From the NCBI GenBank assembly GCA_944384985.1, contig CALWVM010000001.1:62001-126000 (forward strand): DNA of 64,000 bases. Reading direction: 5' to 3'. Below, one piece after another: positions 26,562-36,398 of this stretch (positions within the stretch are counted from its first letter, which is position 1; each line of letters opens with the position of its first letter). The notes beneath the pieces are model-generated. The model had not been told where the DNA came from and searched no databases. It saw only the letters and a list, made by a program, of their open reading frames with translations. The position numbers were made by a program, and so were the translations under genes. The DNA comes from an uncultured Clostridia bacterium (GTDB taxonomy: Bacteria; Bacillota; Clostridia; Oscillospirales; Acutalibacteraceae).

Positions 26562-29500
26562 TTACCGGATTTTTATGCAGTGGTTTTTGCCGTCGGGCAG
26601 CAGACACGTGGCGGGGCTGCCGTCTATAAGCACTTCGCCCGCCCGCGGCGCGGCGGCGACCTCGACAGAAATTTCTGCGCCGTCGTATACGAGTGTATAG
26701 GAGAACGCACCCATTTGCGGGATGCCGGCAGGCTCAAAATACAGCCGCCCGCCGCGCAGGCGGACCCCCAGGATCACCTCGGTCACAAGCGCAAAAAGCT
26801 GCCCCGCCGAGCCCGTGTATAAGCTCCACCCGCCGCGCCCCGCAAGCGTGCCGGCATACACGTCGCCGCAAAGGAAATACGGTTCGGTCTTATAGCGGCG
26901 CGCCGTTTCGGCATCCTCATATTTTTCGAGCGGGTTGAGCGCACAGAGCGCCCGCATCCCCTCGTCGTACAGCCCCGCTTCTAAAAGCGCGCGGCAGAAC
27001 CACACCGCCGCGTGCGTATACTGTCCGCCGTTTTCGCGGATCCCCGGCGGGTACGCCGAGACGTAGCCCGCGCGATTGTCCGCTTCATAAAAAGGCGGGG
27101 AAAACAGGCGCAGGATGCCGTGTGCTTCGTCATACAGTTCCGAAAACGCGGTGCGCAGGGCAGTTTTCGTCCGCGCCTTATCGAGCCGTGCGAACACGGC
27201 GAAGCTTTGCGTTAAACTGTCGATGGCGCACGAAGGGCACCCCGCCGCGCCCATTTTGCCGCCGTCGTCGTAAAACGCACGCAGATACCGGTCGCCCTCG
27301 TAGGCGTGCGTTTCGATCGCTTCGCGTAAAGCCTCTGCCTCAGAAAGGCAGAAGCTGCGGAATTCCGTTTGCGCGGGCTCGGTTTCCAAAAGCGCGGCAA
27401 AATTTTCCAATACAATGACGGCGAACTGCGTAAGCCAGACGCTTTCGCCTTTTCCTTTTCTGCCGACGCGGTTGAAGCTGTCGTTCCAGTCGCCCGTGCC
27501 CATAAGCAGCAGCCCGTGTCCGCCCTTTTTAAGCGCGCGGCGGATGGCGCGCACGGCGTGGTCGAGCACACTGCCGCGCACGTCTGCGCGCGGGACTTCA
27601 AAATACCGTTCATCCTCGTCTTTTCCGAGCTCCGGCGCGGCGCGGTACGGCACTTCGATACGCAAAATCGAACGGTCACCCGTTGCGCGCACATATTGCG
27701 CGAGAAACAGCGGCAGCCACAAAAGGTCGTCGCTGCACCTCGTGCGCACGCCGCACACGCGCCCGTCAGGCAGCGCGTGCCACCAGTGCAGCACGTCGCC
27801 TTCGAGGAATTGCGCGGCCGAGCAGCGCAGAAGCTGCCGCCGCAGGAGTTCCGGCTGCACAAGCAGAAGCGACGCCGCGTCCTGTAATTGGTCGCGGAAG
27901 CCCCACGCCCCGCCCGACTGGTACAGCCCTGTGCGCGCAAACAACCGCCCGTTTTTGACCTGCCGCACGAGGAAGAGGTTATACAGCTCGTTAAGCGTTT
28001 GATCGGACGAAGAAAGCTGCACGCGGTTTTCCGCTTCGGCAAAAGGCAGGTCCATTTCTGCCAGGCGTTTTGCCGCCGCCGCAGACCGCGCAAAGCTCAG
28101 GCGGAAGCGCACGCACGCCGCGCCCTCTGCGGGTAAGACGATTTCTTTCCCGAGCGCCGCGCAGGGCAGCGCGCCGGGCAGAGCACCGCCCGAATCCCAC
28201 ACACCGCTTTGAAAATCCGTATCCGAAACGGTGTAAAACGTATTTTCCGCATCGGACCGGAAATATTTTTCCGATTCTTTCCCCCTCAATCGGCAATATT
28301 TTTCCGATTCCTGCCGGTTTTCCGCCTGCGACCGGAAATATTTTTCCGGTTCACCGGAGGTTTGCGCATACAAGCACATCGTCCCTTTTACAGCGGTGTT
28401 CGCGGGATTGCGCACGAACAGCGCGCCGTCGCGATAGGCGGACTGCAAAAACGGCGAGGGACTGCCGGCCTCGCAAAGCGCGGGCCTAATGTAACAGCAC
28501 ACGCCGAGGCGCGCTTCCGCTTTGCCGCGGTTTTCGAGCGCGACCGAGACTTCCTTGCACATCCCGCGCGCAGGGACGCGCACCGTCACACGGATGTGCA
28601 GCGCCTGCACATCTGCTTCGAATACGGCGCGGCTGCCGTCGAAATGCGCCGAAGCCGTGCGCAGGACGTCGAAGATCCTGCCCGCCGCCGTACGCAAATA
28701 CAGCCGTTCGCCGCAGTCTAACATCGTATCATTCGTAAAGCGCGTCAGCTTGTTCAGCCGCGCGTTGCCGGCAAAGCTTGTGCCAAGCGAGCTGTCGCCG
28801 ACAAGCGTGCCGAAGGTCGGGTTCGAAAGCACCCAGCACCAGGGCAGAACGGGCTTTTGCGCCACGAGATAGCCCGCGCCCTCGACCCCGTTTGCCCGCG
28901 CTTCGGGCACGGGCGCGCACACCTTCGCAAAGGCAAAGGCGGGCGCGGCGGGCAGGGCTTGCCCGGCAAGCGGGCAAGAAAGGTCAAAGCCGCACGCCGA
29001 AAAGGCGCGCAGCGCCGTTCGAGCTTCTTCCGGCTGCGCCGCCGTATCCACGAGAAAAAGCCGCCTTGCCGCCTGCAAGCGCAAAAGGGTTGGCTTTGAC
29101 GCGGCAAGTGCTCGGAGGGTTTGCAATCCCGCTTCGCCCGCCGCGCACAGGACGAGGTCACAGGGCATTCCCGCCGTCTGCAAGGCGAGCGCGCCGTTCG
29201 CAAAGGGCAGCAGCTTTTCTTCCCCCGCCGTGTCCGCGTTTTCCAGCAGCAGAATGGGGAAATCACCGGAAACCCCCATCGCCCAAAGCGCGCGCACATC
29301 GTTTTGATTTTCCGAAAGCGCGGTCTCGCGTTCTTTTTGCAGGCGGCCGCCGCAGAACAGCGCGGGCAATACTGTCTCCTGCCAAAGCCGCGCGGGGAAT
29401 ATTGCCTGCGCAACTCCCGCCGCGCCCACTTTCGTGCGGCGCAGGACGTCGAGCCGCCGCAGCGTCTCTTCGGACGTGCCCGCCGCGCACAGACAGAGCG

Positions 29501-32500
29501 TCACGGTTTGTTCGCCGTGCGCGGGAAGATACACGGGCTTTGCCGCTGCAAAGCAGACGTCCGCCGCGCCTGACGCTTGTTTTCCCGCGATTTTTGCCGT
29601 TTCGAGGGAAAAGACGCCTGCCCCGCGCCGCAGCACCTCTTCGCGCTGAAGCGCGCAGTCGAACGGCTCGTTTTCGAAGAACGCGCAGCCCAAAAACTGC
29701 GGCTCCTGCCCGCGCCCTGCACGGCGGTGGAACACCACGGCATTCTGCGCTTCTGCATAGCGGGCGGTCACGAACAATTTTTGAAACGCCTTGTGCGCCG
29801 TCTCCGCTTTTTCGGTCGTCAGCGACGGCTCAAGATAGACGAGCAGCCGCCCCGAAATCGGGGTTCCCGTCCGGTTGCAGAGCTGAAAGGTCCGTTGCTC
29901 GGCGGGAAAGGCGGCATGCACAAAAACCTTCGTTTCGGCATACACCGTTTCGCTCCGCGCGGTATATACGGCGCCGTCGGGCAGAAACGCGCAGGTGTAC
30001 TGCGCGCGCGGCGTTTTTGCGGCGGCGCGGCACAGCGGCAGCGCCCCCGATTCGGTTTGCAGCACGGCGAATACACCCTGGATGTCCTCAAAATCCGCTT
30101 CTGCGCCGCGGATCACCCGCACGCCGCCGCAAAGGGAAAAACCCGTTCCGCAGTCGGTCAACACGGCGGTCCACGCCCCGTTCGAATAGACCTGCGCGCA
30201 GGCGGGCAGCGGGCTTTCGACCGTTTTCGCGGGCTGCGGCGTGCGCCGTAATTCCCGCTCGGGCAGAAATCGCGGCGCGCGCCTGCGCGGCAGGGGCGTG
30301 TGCTCCGGGGCGCGCTCGGAAAGCAGGGCGCGTGCCGAACGCAGGGTGCCGTACGCCAAGAACCGCTTTTGGAACACGTTTGAAAACAGGCAGTTCGCCG
30401 TCGCAATCAAGCTCATGCCGACGTGGTGCGCCATGAAGCTGCGCACGATTTTCCCTTCCGGCGCGACGGAAAAATCCACCGCCTCGTAGAAGCCGTATTC
30501 CCCGAACGCCCCGAGCGCCCGTAGCCTTTGAAGGCTTTTTTGCGCGGGGGCGGGCGCGAACGGCAGGCAGAGAAAGGCCGAATAGGGCGAGGTCACGCGG
30601 TTTTCGGCAGGTTTTGTGCGCCGCAGGGCGAGCGCGGGCACGCCGTGCGCACGGTACTGGTAATTGCCCGCGCCGTCAAACGCATAGTACCCGCTTTCGG
30701 ATACGCCGAACGGGATGCGGCTGTGCGCGGCAAACCGTGCCTGCTCGCGCACGCAGAAGCAAAGGGATTCGTGCGCAAGCGTCCCGGCTGGGCTTTCGAG
30801 GAACAGATAGGGCATAAAGAATTCGAACATCGTCCCCGACCAGGCGAGCGCGCCGGCAAGCCCGCCGCTTTTCGAGAGTACGCGCGAAAGCGCGCCCCAG
30901 TGCGAAACCGGTACTTCGTGAGAAGCGACGGCGTAATAGCTCATCATGCGCGATTCGCTCATCAAAAGGTCGTAATGCGACGGGGAAAACGCGCCGCGTT
31001 CCGCGTCGTATCCGATATAAAACAAACCGCTTTTTCGGTCAAACAGCTTCGAAAGATGCGTATTTTGCAAAATTTCCTCCGCCGTTTCGCGCGCGCGCCG
31101 GCAGACATCGCTTTTGGCTTCATATTCCGAAAGCCCTGCCGAAAGGGCGGCAAGACAGCACAAAAAATTACCGCTATCCACCGCCGAGACAAAGCGCGGC
31201 GGCAGGGGCTCGAGCGTTTCGGTGTCGTACCAGTTGTAGAGGTTGCCGTGCCAGGTTTCGAGCTTCTGCACCGTCGCAAGCGTCCGGCATACGTGCGCGC
31301 CGAGTTCCTTTTCGGAAATGAACCCTAAGTCGCACGCCGCAAGCGCGGCGCACAGCATCAGCCCGATGTTTGTCGGCGAAGTGCGGTGCGCCGTGCGCCG
31401 CACGGGCGTAAACTGTACGTTGTCCGGCGGCAGAAAATGGTCCTTTTCGGTGCAGAGATCACGGTAAAACTTCCACATGGCCGCCGCGTCTTCCCGCAGC
31501 GTTTCCCGCGCGGCAGGGGAAAGCGCGCGCGCGATACCGGCCTTATACGGTTTTGCCGACCACACGGCGAACGCGGGCGCGGCAAGGAAAAACAGTGCGA
31601 ACCCCCGCGCGAGCGCGCCGCCGAACAGCAAAAGCCACGCCGCGCCGAGCACAGCGGGCAGGCTCCGGCGCAAAAGCGCCGCATTGCCCTGCCCCTCGCT
31701 GTCCGCCGCCGTCACCCAGTCGAGCATACGGCGGTGCGAGCAAAGCCGGCGGTACAGTCCCTTGAAGAACGCACAAAGGCAGACCCACCCCGTCGCGGGC
31801 AGGAGCACGAGCGAAAGGAGAAATTCGCTGACCGCCTTTGCCGCTTCGGGCAGTGTCCCGCCGAAATACCGCGCCGAAAGCGCCGAAAATCCCCCGCGCC
31901 GCAGCGCCCCGAAAAAAGAGAGCGCGGCGGGTGCCGCGACGGAAAACAGGACGCAAAGCAGCGCCGCCGTTTCCGCATATCCTGGCATCAGCGGCGCGAG
32001 CAGGCACAAAAGGAAGCTGACGGCGGGCGTTACATCGCGGCGCAGGCAGTCCAAAAGCTTGATGCGTGACACGGCGGCAAGGCGCGTTATAGCCGCCTCG
32101 CCGCGAAGTTTCCCCGACAAAAGCACGACGTTCTGCGCATCGCCGCGCACCCAGCGCCCGAGCCGCGCAAGGTAAGCGGAAAACGCCGTCGGGAACCCTT
32201 CCGCCGCCTGCGCCGCGCCGACGAACGCCGTGCGCAGGGCTTCGCCCTCGGGGATGTCGTGGCTCAAGACCGTCTCTTTTCGGAAGAGCCCCGGCAAAAG
32301 CGACGCGCAAACAGAAACCTCCATGAGCCCCTTGCCCGTAAACAGCCCGGCGTGGAAGTGCGCCTGCCAGCGTTCGCAAAGCGTGCGCGCATAGCCCGAA
32401 ATGCCGCCCGCGCCCGTCATCAGACGCGAAAACCGCGTGCGAAACGCCGCTTCGGGCGAGAGCTCCGTCTGCGGCACGAACACGGCGTACCCGCGCGTGA

Positions 32501-33878
32501 CGCGATGGGCGATTTGGTCGATATGCGCCGTGTTTTCCGGGTGGCGCGCCGCGGCGAGCAGCCGCACAAGGCAGTCGGGCGCAAGTGTGGTGTCGCCATC
32601 GAGCGCGAGGACGTATTTTACGCCGCAAAGAAGCTTTTCCGCCCCGTGGCAGACCGAAAAGGCGGCGCGGTCGCCGGTTTGCAGCAGCGAAAAAAGCGCG
32701 CAAAGCGCACCGCGCTTGCGCTCGAACCCCGTATAGACGCGCTGTGTTTCGGAAAAGGTGCGTGCGCGCACGAGCAGCACAAAGCGGCCGGGGAATTTTG
32801 CGTTGAGCGCGTCGATCATCCGTTTGGCTTCGTCGATGTCTGCGCGGTCCGTTTCATTCTCCGCGCTTGGCGATGCTTTCAAGTCGGCGAGCAGGCACAC
32901 GCCCACAGCGCCCCTGCCCGCCGAAAGACAGACTTCTTCGAGGTGGTCGCGCAAGCTTTCCCACGCGCCGCTTTCCGGCAGCAGGGCAGACACGGTCACG
33001 AGCGTGCGCTGCGACTTTTGCACGCGCGAACGCACCCGGCAGACGGGAAGCGGCACCGGTTTTGCGCCGCGCAGCGCAACGGCTTCCAGAAAAGGGGAAA
33101 GCCCCGCATAAAGCGGGAAAAACAGCAGCGGCAAAAGCCACCAGGCGCGAAGCCACACCGACAAGGCCGCCGCAGAAAACAGCGGCAGCCCCCATTCGAG
33201 CGTCAAAAGCACCCATCCGCGCACAGGCGTTTTCTTTTCCGTGAGCAGCCGCCAAAGCGTGGTGTGCTCGGCCTTTGCGCGCTGCAAAAGCCCACGCGCC
33301 GCGGCTTCCTCCGACTGTTTCCGTTTCTTTGCATACCGCGAAAGCGCCGCGCGGTAGGCGCCCTTGGTCGCGTCGTCCGAAACGCAGAAGCCCGCGTCCG
33401 CAAGGCAGAGCCGTTCCGCTTCGCTCGCGCGTGCAAACAGGCGCGAAAAATCCAGCCGCGAAAGCGTTTCGAGCGTTTTCGCCGCCTGCACCGCCGTTTC
33501 TTTCTCCTGCGCCTTTGCCGCCCGCACAACGCACGCCGCGCGCAGCAGCAAGGCTGTGAGGGTCAGTTCCGTAAAGGAAAAGCCTGCATCCGCAATCCCC
33601 GCTATGAGCGTGTCCTGCGTCAGTTCCGCGCCCTTTGAAAGCAGGTCTTGCAGCCGCACATACGCGCGCGGCAGGCCGTTTTCCCCTGCCGGCAGCCCCG
33701 GGGCATGGCGCAGCCCGTGAAGGGCGCTTTCCCCTTCCTGCAGCAAAAGCGGCAAAAACGGCAGAAGCGCGTCCTGCCGCCCGTCTCCTGCGCCCGCCGG
33801 TAAAGCATACAGCTGTCGGAGCGTGCGAAGCACCTCTTGCAGCGTCCGGCAAAGCGCGCGCACCGCCGTCTTTTTCAT
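26562..33878 (-). CDS. Giant cyclic beta-1,2-glucan synthase-like protein (GT84-glycoamylase-GH94)
   Basis: 2,438 residues from ATG 33878, with GCGGAGG ten bases upstream. A helical N-terminal part and a membrane pair (about 218-265) precede a cytoplasmic GT84-type transferase. That domain has LALDGDTTL near 424, ERKRGALCALF, HAGLFTGKGLMEV and RLGRWVRGD. Membrane helices follow at about 614-770. A PF10091-type glycoamylase-like domain follows (SPTNIGL near 834, LYNWYDTETLEPLPPRFVS, VDSGNF near 898). Then come a large beta-sandwich region and a GH94 phosphorylase module with GTGDWNDSFNRVG near 2,127. This is the NdvB/Cgs architecture that makes and trims cyclic beta-1,2-glucan. An unusual EKYFR-repeat patch interrupts the GH94 linker. 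It is monocistronic, and Cgs chemistry here is inferred, not proven. Confidence 0.85.
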   Translation of the reverse strand: MKKTAVRALCRTLQEVLRTLRQLYALPAGAGDGRQDALLPFLPLLLQEGESALHGLRHAPGLPAGENGLPRAYVRLQDLLSKGAELTQDTLIAGIADAGFSFTELTLTALLLRAACVVRAAKAQEKETAVQAAKTLETLSRLDFSRLFARASEAERLCLADAGFCVSDDATKGAYRAALSRYAKKRKQSEEAAARGLLQRAKAEHTTLWRLLTEKKTPVRGWVLLTLEWGLPLFSAAALSVWLRAWWLLPLLFFPLYAGLSPFLEAVALRGAKPVPLPVCRVRSRVQKSQRTLVTVSALLPESGAWESLRDHLEEVCLSAGRGAVGVCLLADLKASPSAENETDRADIDEAKRMIDALNAKFPGRFVLLVRARTFSETQRVYTGFERKRGALCALFSLLQTGDRAAFSVCHGAEKLLCGVKYVLALDGDTTLAPDCLVRLLAAARHPENTAHIDQIAHRVTRGYAVFVPQTELSPEAAFRTRFSRLMTGAGGISGYARTLCERWQAHFHAGLFTGKGLMEVSVCASLLPGLFRKETVLSHDIPEGEALRTAFVGAAQAAEGFPTAFSAYLARLGRWVRGDAQNVVLLSGKLRGEAAITRLAAVSRIKLLDCLRRDVTPAVSFLLCLLAPLMPGYAETAALLCVLFSVAAPAALSFFGALRRGGFSALSARYFGGTLPEAAKAVSEFLLSLVLLPATGWVCLCAFFKGLYRRLCSHRRMLDWVTAADSEGQGNAALLRRSLPAVLGAAWLLLFGGALARGFALFFLAAPAFAVWSAKPYKAGIARALSPAARETLREDAAAMWKFYRDLCTEKDHFLPPDNVQFTPVRRTAHRTSPTNIGLMLCAALAACDLGFISEKELGAHVCRTLATVQKLETWHGNLYNWYDTETLEPLPPRFVSAVDSGNFLCCLAALSAGLSEYEAKSDVCRRARETAEEILQNTHLSKLFDRKSGLFYIGYDAERGAFSPSHYDLLMSESRMMSYYAVASHEVPVSHWGALSRVLSKSGGLAGALAWSGTMFEFFMPYLFLESPAGTLAHESLCFCVREQARFAAHSRIPFGVSESGYYAFDGAGNYQYRAHGVPALALRRTKPAENRVTSPYSAFLCLPFAPAPAQKSLQRLRALGAFGEYGFYEAVDFSVAPEGKIVRSFMAHHVGMSLIATANCLFSNVFQKRFLAYGTLRSARALLSERAPEHTPLPRRRAPRFLPERELRRTPQPAKTVESPLPACAQVYSNGAWTAVLTDCGTGFSLCGGVRVIRGAEADFEDIQGVFAVLQTESGALPLCRAAAKTPRAQYTCAFLPDGAVYTARSETVYAETKVFVHAAFPAEQRTFQLCNRTGTPISGRLLVYLEPSLTTEKAETAHKAFQKLFVTARYAEAQNAVVFHRRAGRGQEPQFLGCAFFENEPFDCALQREEVLRRGAGVFSLETAKIAGKQASGAADVCFAAAKPVYLPAHGEQTVTLCLCAAGTSEETLRRLDVLRRTKVGAAGVAQAIFPARLWQETVLPALFCGGRLQKERETALSENQNDVRALWAMGVSGDFPILLLENADTAGEEKLLPFANGALALQTAGMPCDLVLCAAGEAGLQTLRALAASKPTLLRLQAARRLFLVDTAAQPEEARTALRAFSACGFDLSCPLAGQALPAAPAFAFAKVCAPVPEARANGVEGAGYLVAQKPVLPWCWVLSNPTFGTLVGDSSLGTSFAGNARLNKLTRFTNDTMLDCGERLYLRTAAGRIFDVLRTASAHFDGSRAVFEADVQALHIRVTVRVPARGMCKEVSVALENRGKAEARLGVCCYIRPALCEAGSPSPFLQSAYRDGALFVRNPANTAVKGTMCLYAQTSGEPEKYFRSQAENRQESEKYCRLRGKESEKYFRSDAENTFYTVSDTDFQSGVWDSGGALPGALPCAALGKEIVLPAEGAACVRFRLSFARSAAAAKRLAEMDLPFAEAENRVQLSSSDQTLNELYNLFLVRQVKNGRLFARTGLYQSGGAWGFRDQLQDAASLLLVQPELLRRQLLRCSAAQFLEGDVLHWWHALPDGRVCGVRTRCSDDLLWLPLFLAQYVRATGDRSILRIEVPYRAAPELGKDEDERYFEVPRADVRGSVLDHAVRAIRRALKKGGHGLLLMGTGDWNDSFNRVGRKGKGESVWLTQFAVIVLENFAALLETEPAQTEFRSFCLSEAEALREAIETHAYEGDRYLRAFYDDGGKMGAAGCPSCAIDSLTQSFAVFARLDKARTKTALRTAFSELYDEAHGILRLFSPPFYEADNRAGYVSAYPPGIRENGGQYTHAAVWFCRALLEAGLYDEGMRALCALNPLEKYEDAETARRYKTEPYFLCGDVYAGTLAGRGGWSLYTGSAGQLFALVTEVILGVRLRGGRLYFEPAGIPQMGAFSYTLVYDGAEISVEVAAAPRAGEVLIDGSPATCLLPDGKNHCIKIR
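28257..28352. repeat. Three-copy palindromic repeat inside the glucan synthase gene
   Basis: CGGAAATATTTTTCCGATTC-like units at 28257-28277, 28291-28310 and 28332-28352 keep the reading frame and encode SEKYFRSDAEN, ESEKYCRLRGK and EKYFRSQAENRQ. The units are imperfect palindromes and far AT-richer than the gene around them. Confidence 0.8.
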
Positions 33879-33983
33879 ACCCTCAAAGCCTCCGCGTATC
33901 CCGGCGGTTTTCCGCCGCAAAAGTATTCTTATCTTTCCCCGAAATCCACGAATAAACCGCACCGCGGCGGAAAAGGTATATTT

Positions 33984-34171
33984 GATGCTGGATTTTAGAT
34001 GCCGGCCGCCGGATGCGGTGCGGGCGGATCTCACGCATTGCCGCAGCTGCGCAGAAAAAATAAAATCAGTCGTTGTAGGGGCGGTTCGTTTTCCTTTCCC
34101 GCACAGTCGCAGCTTTATACAAATCTTCTCCTACCGCTTCTGCCCTCTGACATCTGTATTCTGAATGCTGG
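33984..34171. repeat. Short intergenic inverted-end repeat (copy 5)
   Basis: A compact 188-bp copy in the divergent gap between the glucan synthase and the radical SAM gene. The left end is TTTAGATGCC...GATGCGGTGCGGGCGGATC and the right end is its rough reverse complement (ATCTTCTCCTACCGC...CTGACATC). GTAGGGGCGG lies in the middle. Between 34172 and 34326 I see only a T-rich leader before the radical SAM start. Confidence 0.7.
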
Positions 34172-34326
34172 AAAGCCCACCGCAGGCGCTCAACTTCCGT
34201 TCGCGACGCCTTTTCCGGTTTACAAAGCGGCAATTTCGTGGTATGATAGATTGAATTATAATGGTACATTTTTCCCAATCCCGTGGGGCGGGTTTTCCCG
34301 TTCCCGACGAAAGGACGGTTTTTTTG

Positions 34327-35910
34327 ATGGCAAAATCCTATAAAGTCCAGCGCGCCGCCATTGCGCTTGCGCTCGACCAGATTTTAAAATATGTGTATAA
34401 GGACCCCTACCCGAACCTTGTCAAGCTCGCCGACCGCGTGGGCGCGTTGTTCGGGGGGCTGTTCCCTTCGGAAAACTTCAAGAAGATGAAAGCGGCCGCT
34501 GCCGACCCCGACAACGTCTGGACGCAGTACGCTTTGAACCTGCTGCGCGACATCGACCCGCGCGTCGTGCGGCAGATGCTGCTCTCGCTCGGTGTGGACG
34601 CCGGCCTTTACGGCACCAAGACCGTCCGAAAGCTGCGCGAGGAGCTGCACTGCAACGTGCCGTTCATCATCCTCTTTGACCCGACGAGCGCATGCAACCT
34701 CAAATGCAAGGGCTGCTGGGCGGCGGAATACGGCCACAAGCTGAGCCTTTCAAACGAAGAAATGCAGTCCATCGTTTCGCAGGGCAAAGAGATGGGCACG
34801 CACTTTTATATGCTCACGGGCGGTGAACCGCTCATCCGCAAAAACGACATCGTCGAGCTTGCGCGCAATAATCGTGACTGCACGTTTGTGATCTATACGA
34901 ACGCGACGCTTGTTGACCAGAAATTCTGCGAGGACATGAACGAGTGCGGCAACATCAGCCTGGCGCTGAGCTTGGAGGGCTCGGAGGAATCCAATGACTG
35001 GCGGCGCGGCGAGGGCGCGTACAAGCACACGCTCGAAGCCATGGAGCTTTTGCAGAAAAACAAGTGCCTGTTCGGCATTTCGGTCTGCTACACGCGGAAA
35101 AATGTGGACCAGGTCACGAGCGACGAATTTCTCGACATGATCCTTGAAAAGGGCGTGAAATACGGGCTTTACTTCAACTACATGCCCGTCGGCCACGACG
35201 CCGACCCCGAGCTTATCCCCACCCCTGCGCAGCGCGAGCACATGTACCGCTGGCTTAAAAAAGTCCGCAATTCCAAAACGGGGCGGCCGCTGTTCGTCAT
35301 GGACTTCCAGGACGACGGCGAATACGTCGGCGGCTGCATCGCGGGCGGGCGCAACTATTTCCACATCAACTCCGCGGGCGACATTGAGCCGTGCGTGTTC
35401 ATCCACTATTCCGACGCAAACATCCGCACGCACACGCTCAAAGAAGCGCTCAAATCCCCGCTGTTCACGGAGTATTACCACAACCAGCCTTTCAACGACA
35501 ACCACCTGCGCCCCTGCCCCCTGCTTGAAAATCCGGAGCGGCTGCGCGAGATGGTGAAACGCAGCGGCGCGAAGAGTTCGGACCTGTTGCACGCCGAGGA
35601 TGTTGACTCGCTTTGCGACAAGTGCGTGGCGTTCGCGCGCGAATGGGCGCCCGAGGCCCAGCGCATTTGGGACAGCACCCCGCACCGCGACACGCACACG
35701 CAGTATTACAGGGATTCGCCGGAGGGCAGAGCGGCAGCGGAAAAGGCGGCGGAAGCGAAAAGCGCCGACGCCGGCGAAACGGGCGAAGCGCACGCGGCAT
35801 CTGCGACCCCGGCGGATTGCGCACACTGCGCCGCAGCAGCCCGGTGCGGCACTGCACAGAATACGGACGCACCGGCAGATGCAAAAGGTGCAGAGGAAAA
35901 GGGCGCGTAA
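34327..35910 (+). CDS. Radical SAM protein of unknown substrate
   Basis: 527 residues from ATG 34327, after GAAAGGA. The SAM-cluster motif CNLKCKGCW places Cys123, Cys127 and Cys130, followed by the GGEP block (MLTGGEPLIRKND). An N-terminal helical region of about 110 residues precedes the barrel. A later Cys set (IAGGRNYFHINSAGDIEPC, HLRPCPLL, LCDKCVAF) suggests an auxiliary SPASM-like cluster. The C-terminal 60 residues are Ala/Glu-rich low-complexity sequence carrying CAHCAAAARC, which is odd for this family. No precursor peptide or obvious partner is adjacent, so the substrate is unknown. It ends at a good terminator. Confidence 0.85.
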   Translation: MAKSYKVQRAAIALALDQILKYVYKDPYPNLVKLADRVGALFGGLFPSENFKKMKAAAADPDNVWTQYALNLLRDIDPRVVRQMLLSLGVDAGLYGTKTVRKLREELHCNVPFIILFDPTSACNLKCKGCWAAEYGHKLSLSNEEMQSIVSQGKEMGTHFYMLTGGEPLIRKNDIVELARNNRDCTFVIYTNATLVDQKFCEDMNECGNISLALSLEGSEESNDWRRGEGAYKHTLEAMELLQKNKCLFGISVCYTRKNVDQVTSDEFLDMILEKGVKYGLYFNYMPVGHDADPELIPTPAQREHMYRWLKKVRNSKTGRPLFVMDFQDDGEYVGGCIAGGRNYFHINSAGDIEPCVFIHYSDANIRTHTLKEALKSPLFTEYYHNQPFNDNHLRPCPLLENPERLREMVKRSGAKSSDLLHAEDVDSLCDKCVAFAREWAPEAQRIWDSTPHRDTHTQYYRDSPEGRAAAEKAAEAKSADAGETGEAHAASATPADCAHCAAAARCGTAQNTDAPADAKGAEEKGA

Positions 35911-35946
35911 TCCGTTTTTTGTATTCCTTTGGTATACAGGATAAGG

Positions 35947-35982
35947 AAAACCGGTTCGGTGAAAATGCCGAATCGGTTTTTT
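35947..35982 (+). terminator. Terminator after radical SAM gene
   Basis: AAACCGGTTCGG/CCGAATCGGTTT stem with an eight-base loop and a continuing T-run, 37 bases after the stop codon. Confidence 0.85.
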
Positions 35983-36063
35983 GGATTATTTAAGGGTCAC
36001 CCATAGATTGGATTTAGGTGTTCGTTATTCGGGGTCAGACGTGCGGCGGCCAAGGCAAAGATC

Positions 36064-36335
36064 AGGATTTAGAAATTAGAGCTCCGATATGAGGTGGGAG
36101 GATTTTGCGAAAAACCGAAAGTTTGCACAAATCCCTTCCTCCCGTCTTCCGAGGGTGATTCCCCGTAGTGCGGGGAAATGTCGCGAAGCGACAAAGGGGA
36201 CGGCGCTGTTGGCGGTGGATTTTGCCGCAGGCAAAAGACGGAGGGAGAGATACATAAAGCCGAAAACCCGCTTTTTCTCTCCCCCAGTCTCGCTTCGCTC
36301 GCCAGCCCGCTCGTCAGAGGGGGCAAAAAGGCGCA
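36064..36335. repeat. Modular intergenic repeat (copy 6)
   Basis: TTAGAAATTAGAG array and GAGGTGGGAGGATTTTGCG end sequence at 36064-36109. A complete reversed module C (ends CTCCCGTCTTCC and GACGGAGGGAGAGA, with hairpins TTCCCCG/CGGGGAA, TGTCGC/GCGACA and TTTTGCC/GGCAAAA) is at 36138-36250. A reversed module B fragment (CTCTCCCCCAGTCTCGC...CAGAGGGGG) is at 36275-36335. It fills the gap before mrp. Confidence 0.8.
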
Positions 36336-36398
36336 CCTTTGTCCGCTTGCACGCAAAACAGGGCTGCGCTGTGTGCGCAGCCCTGCTCTTTTTCCGTT

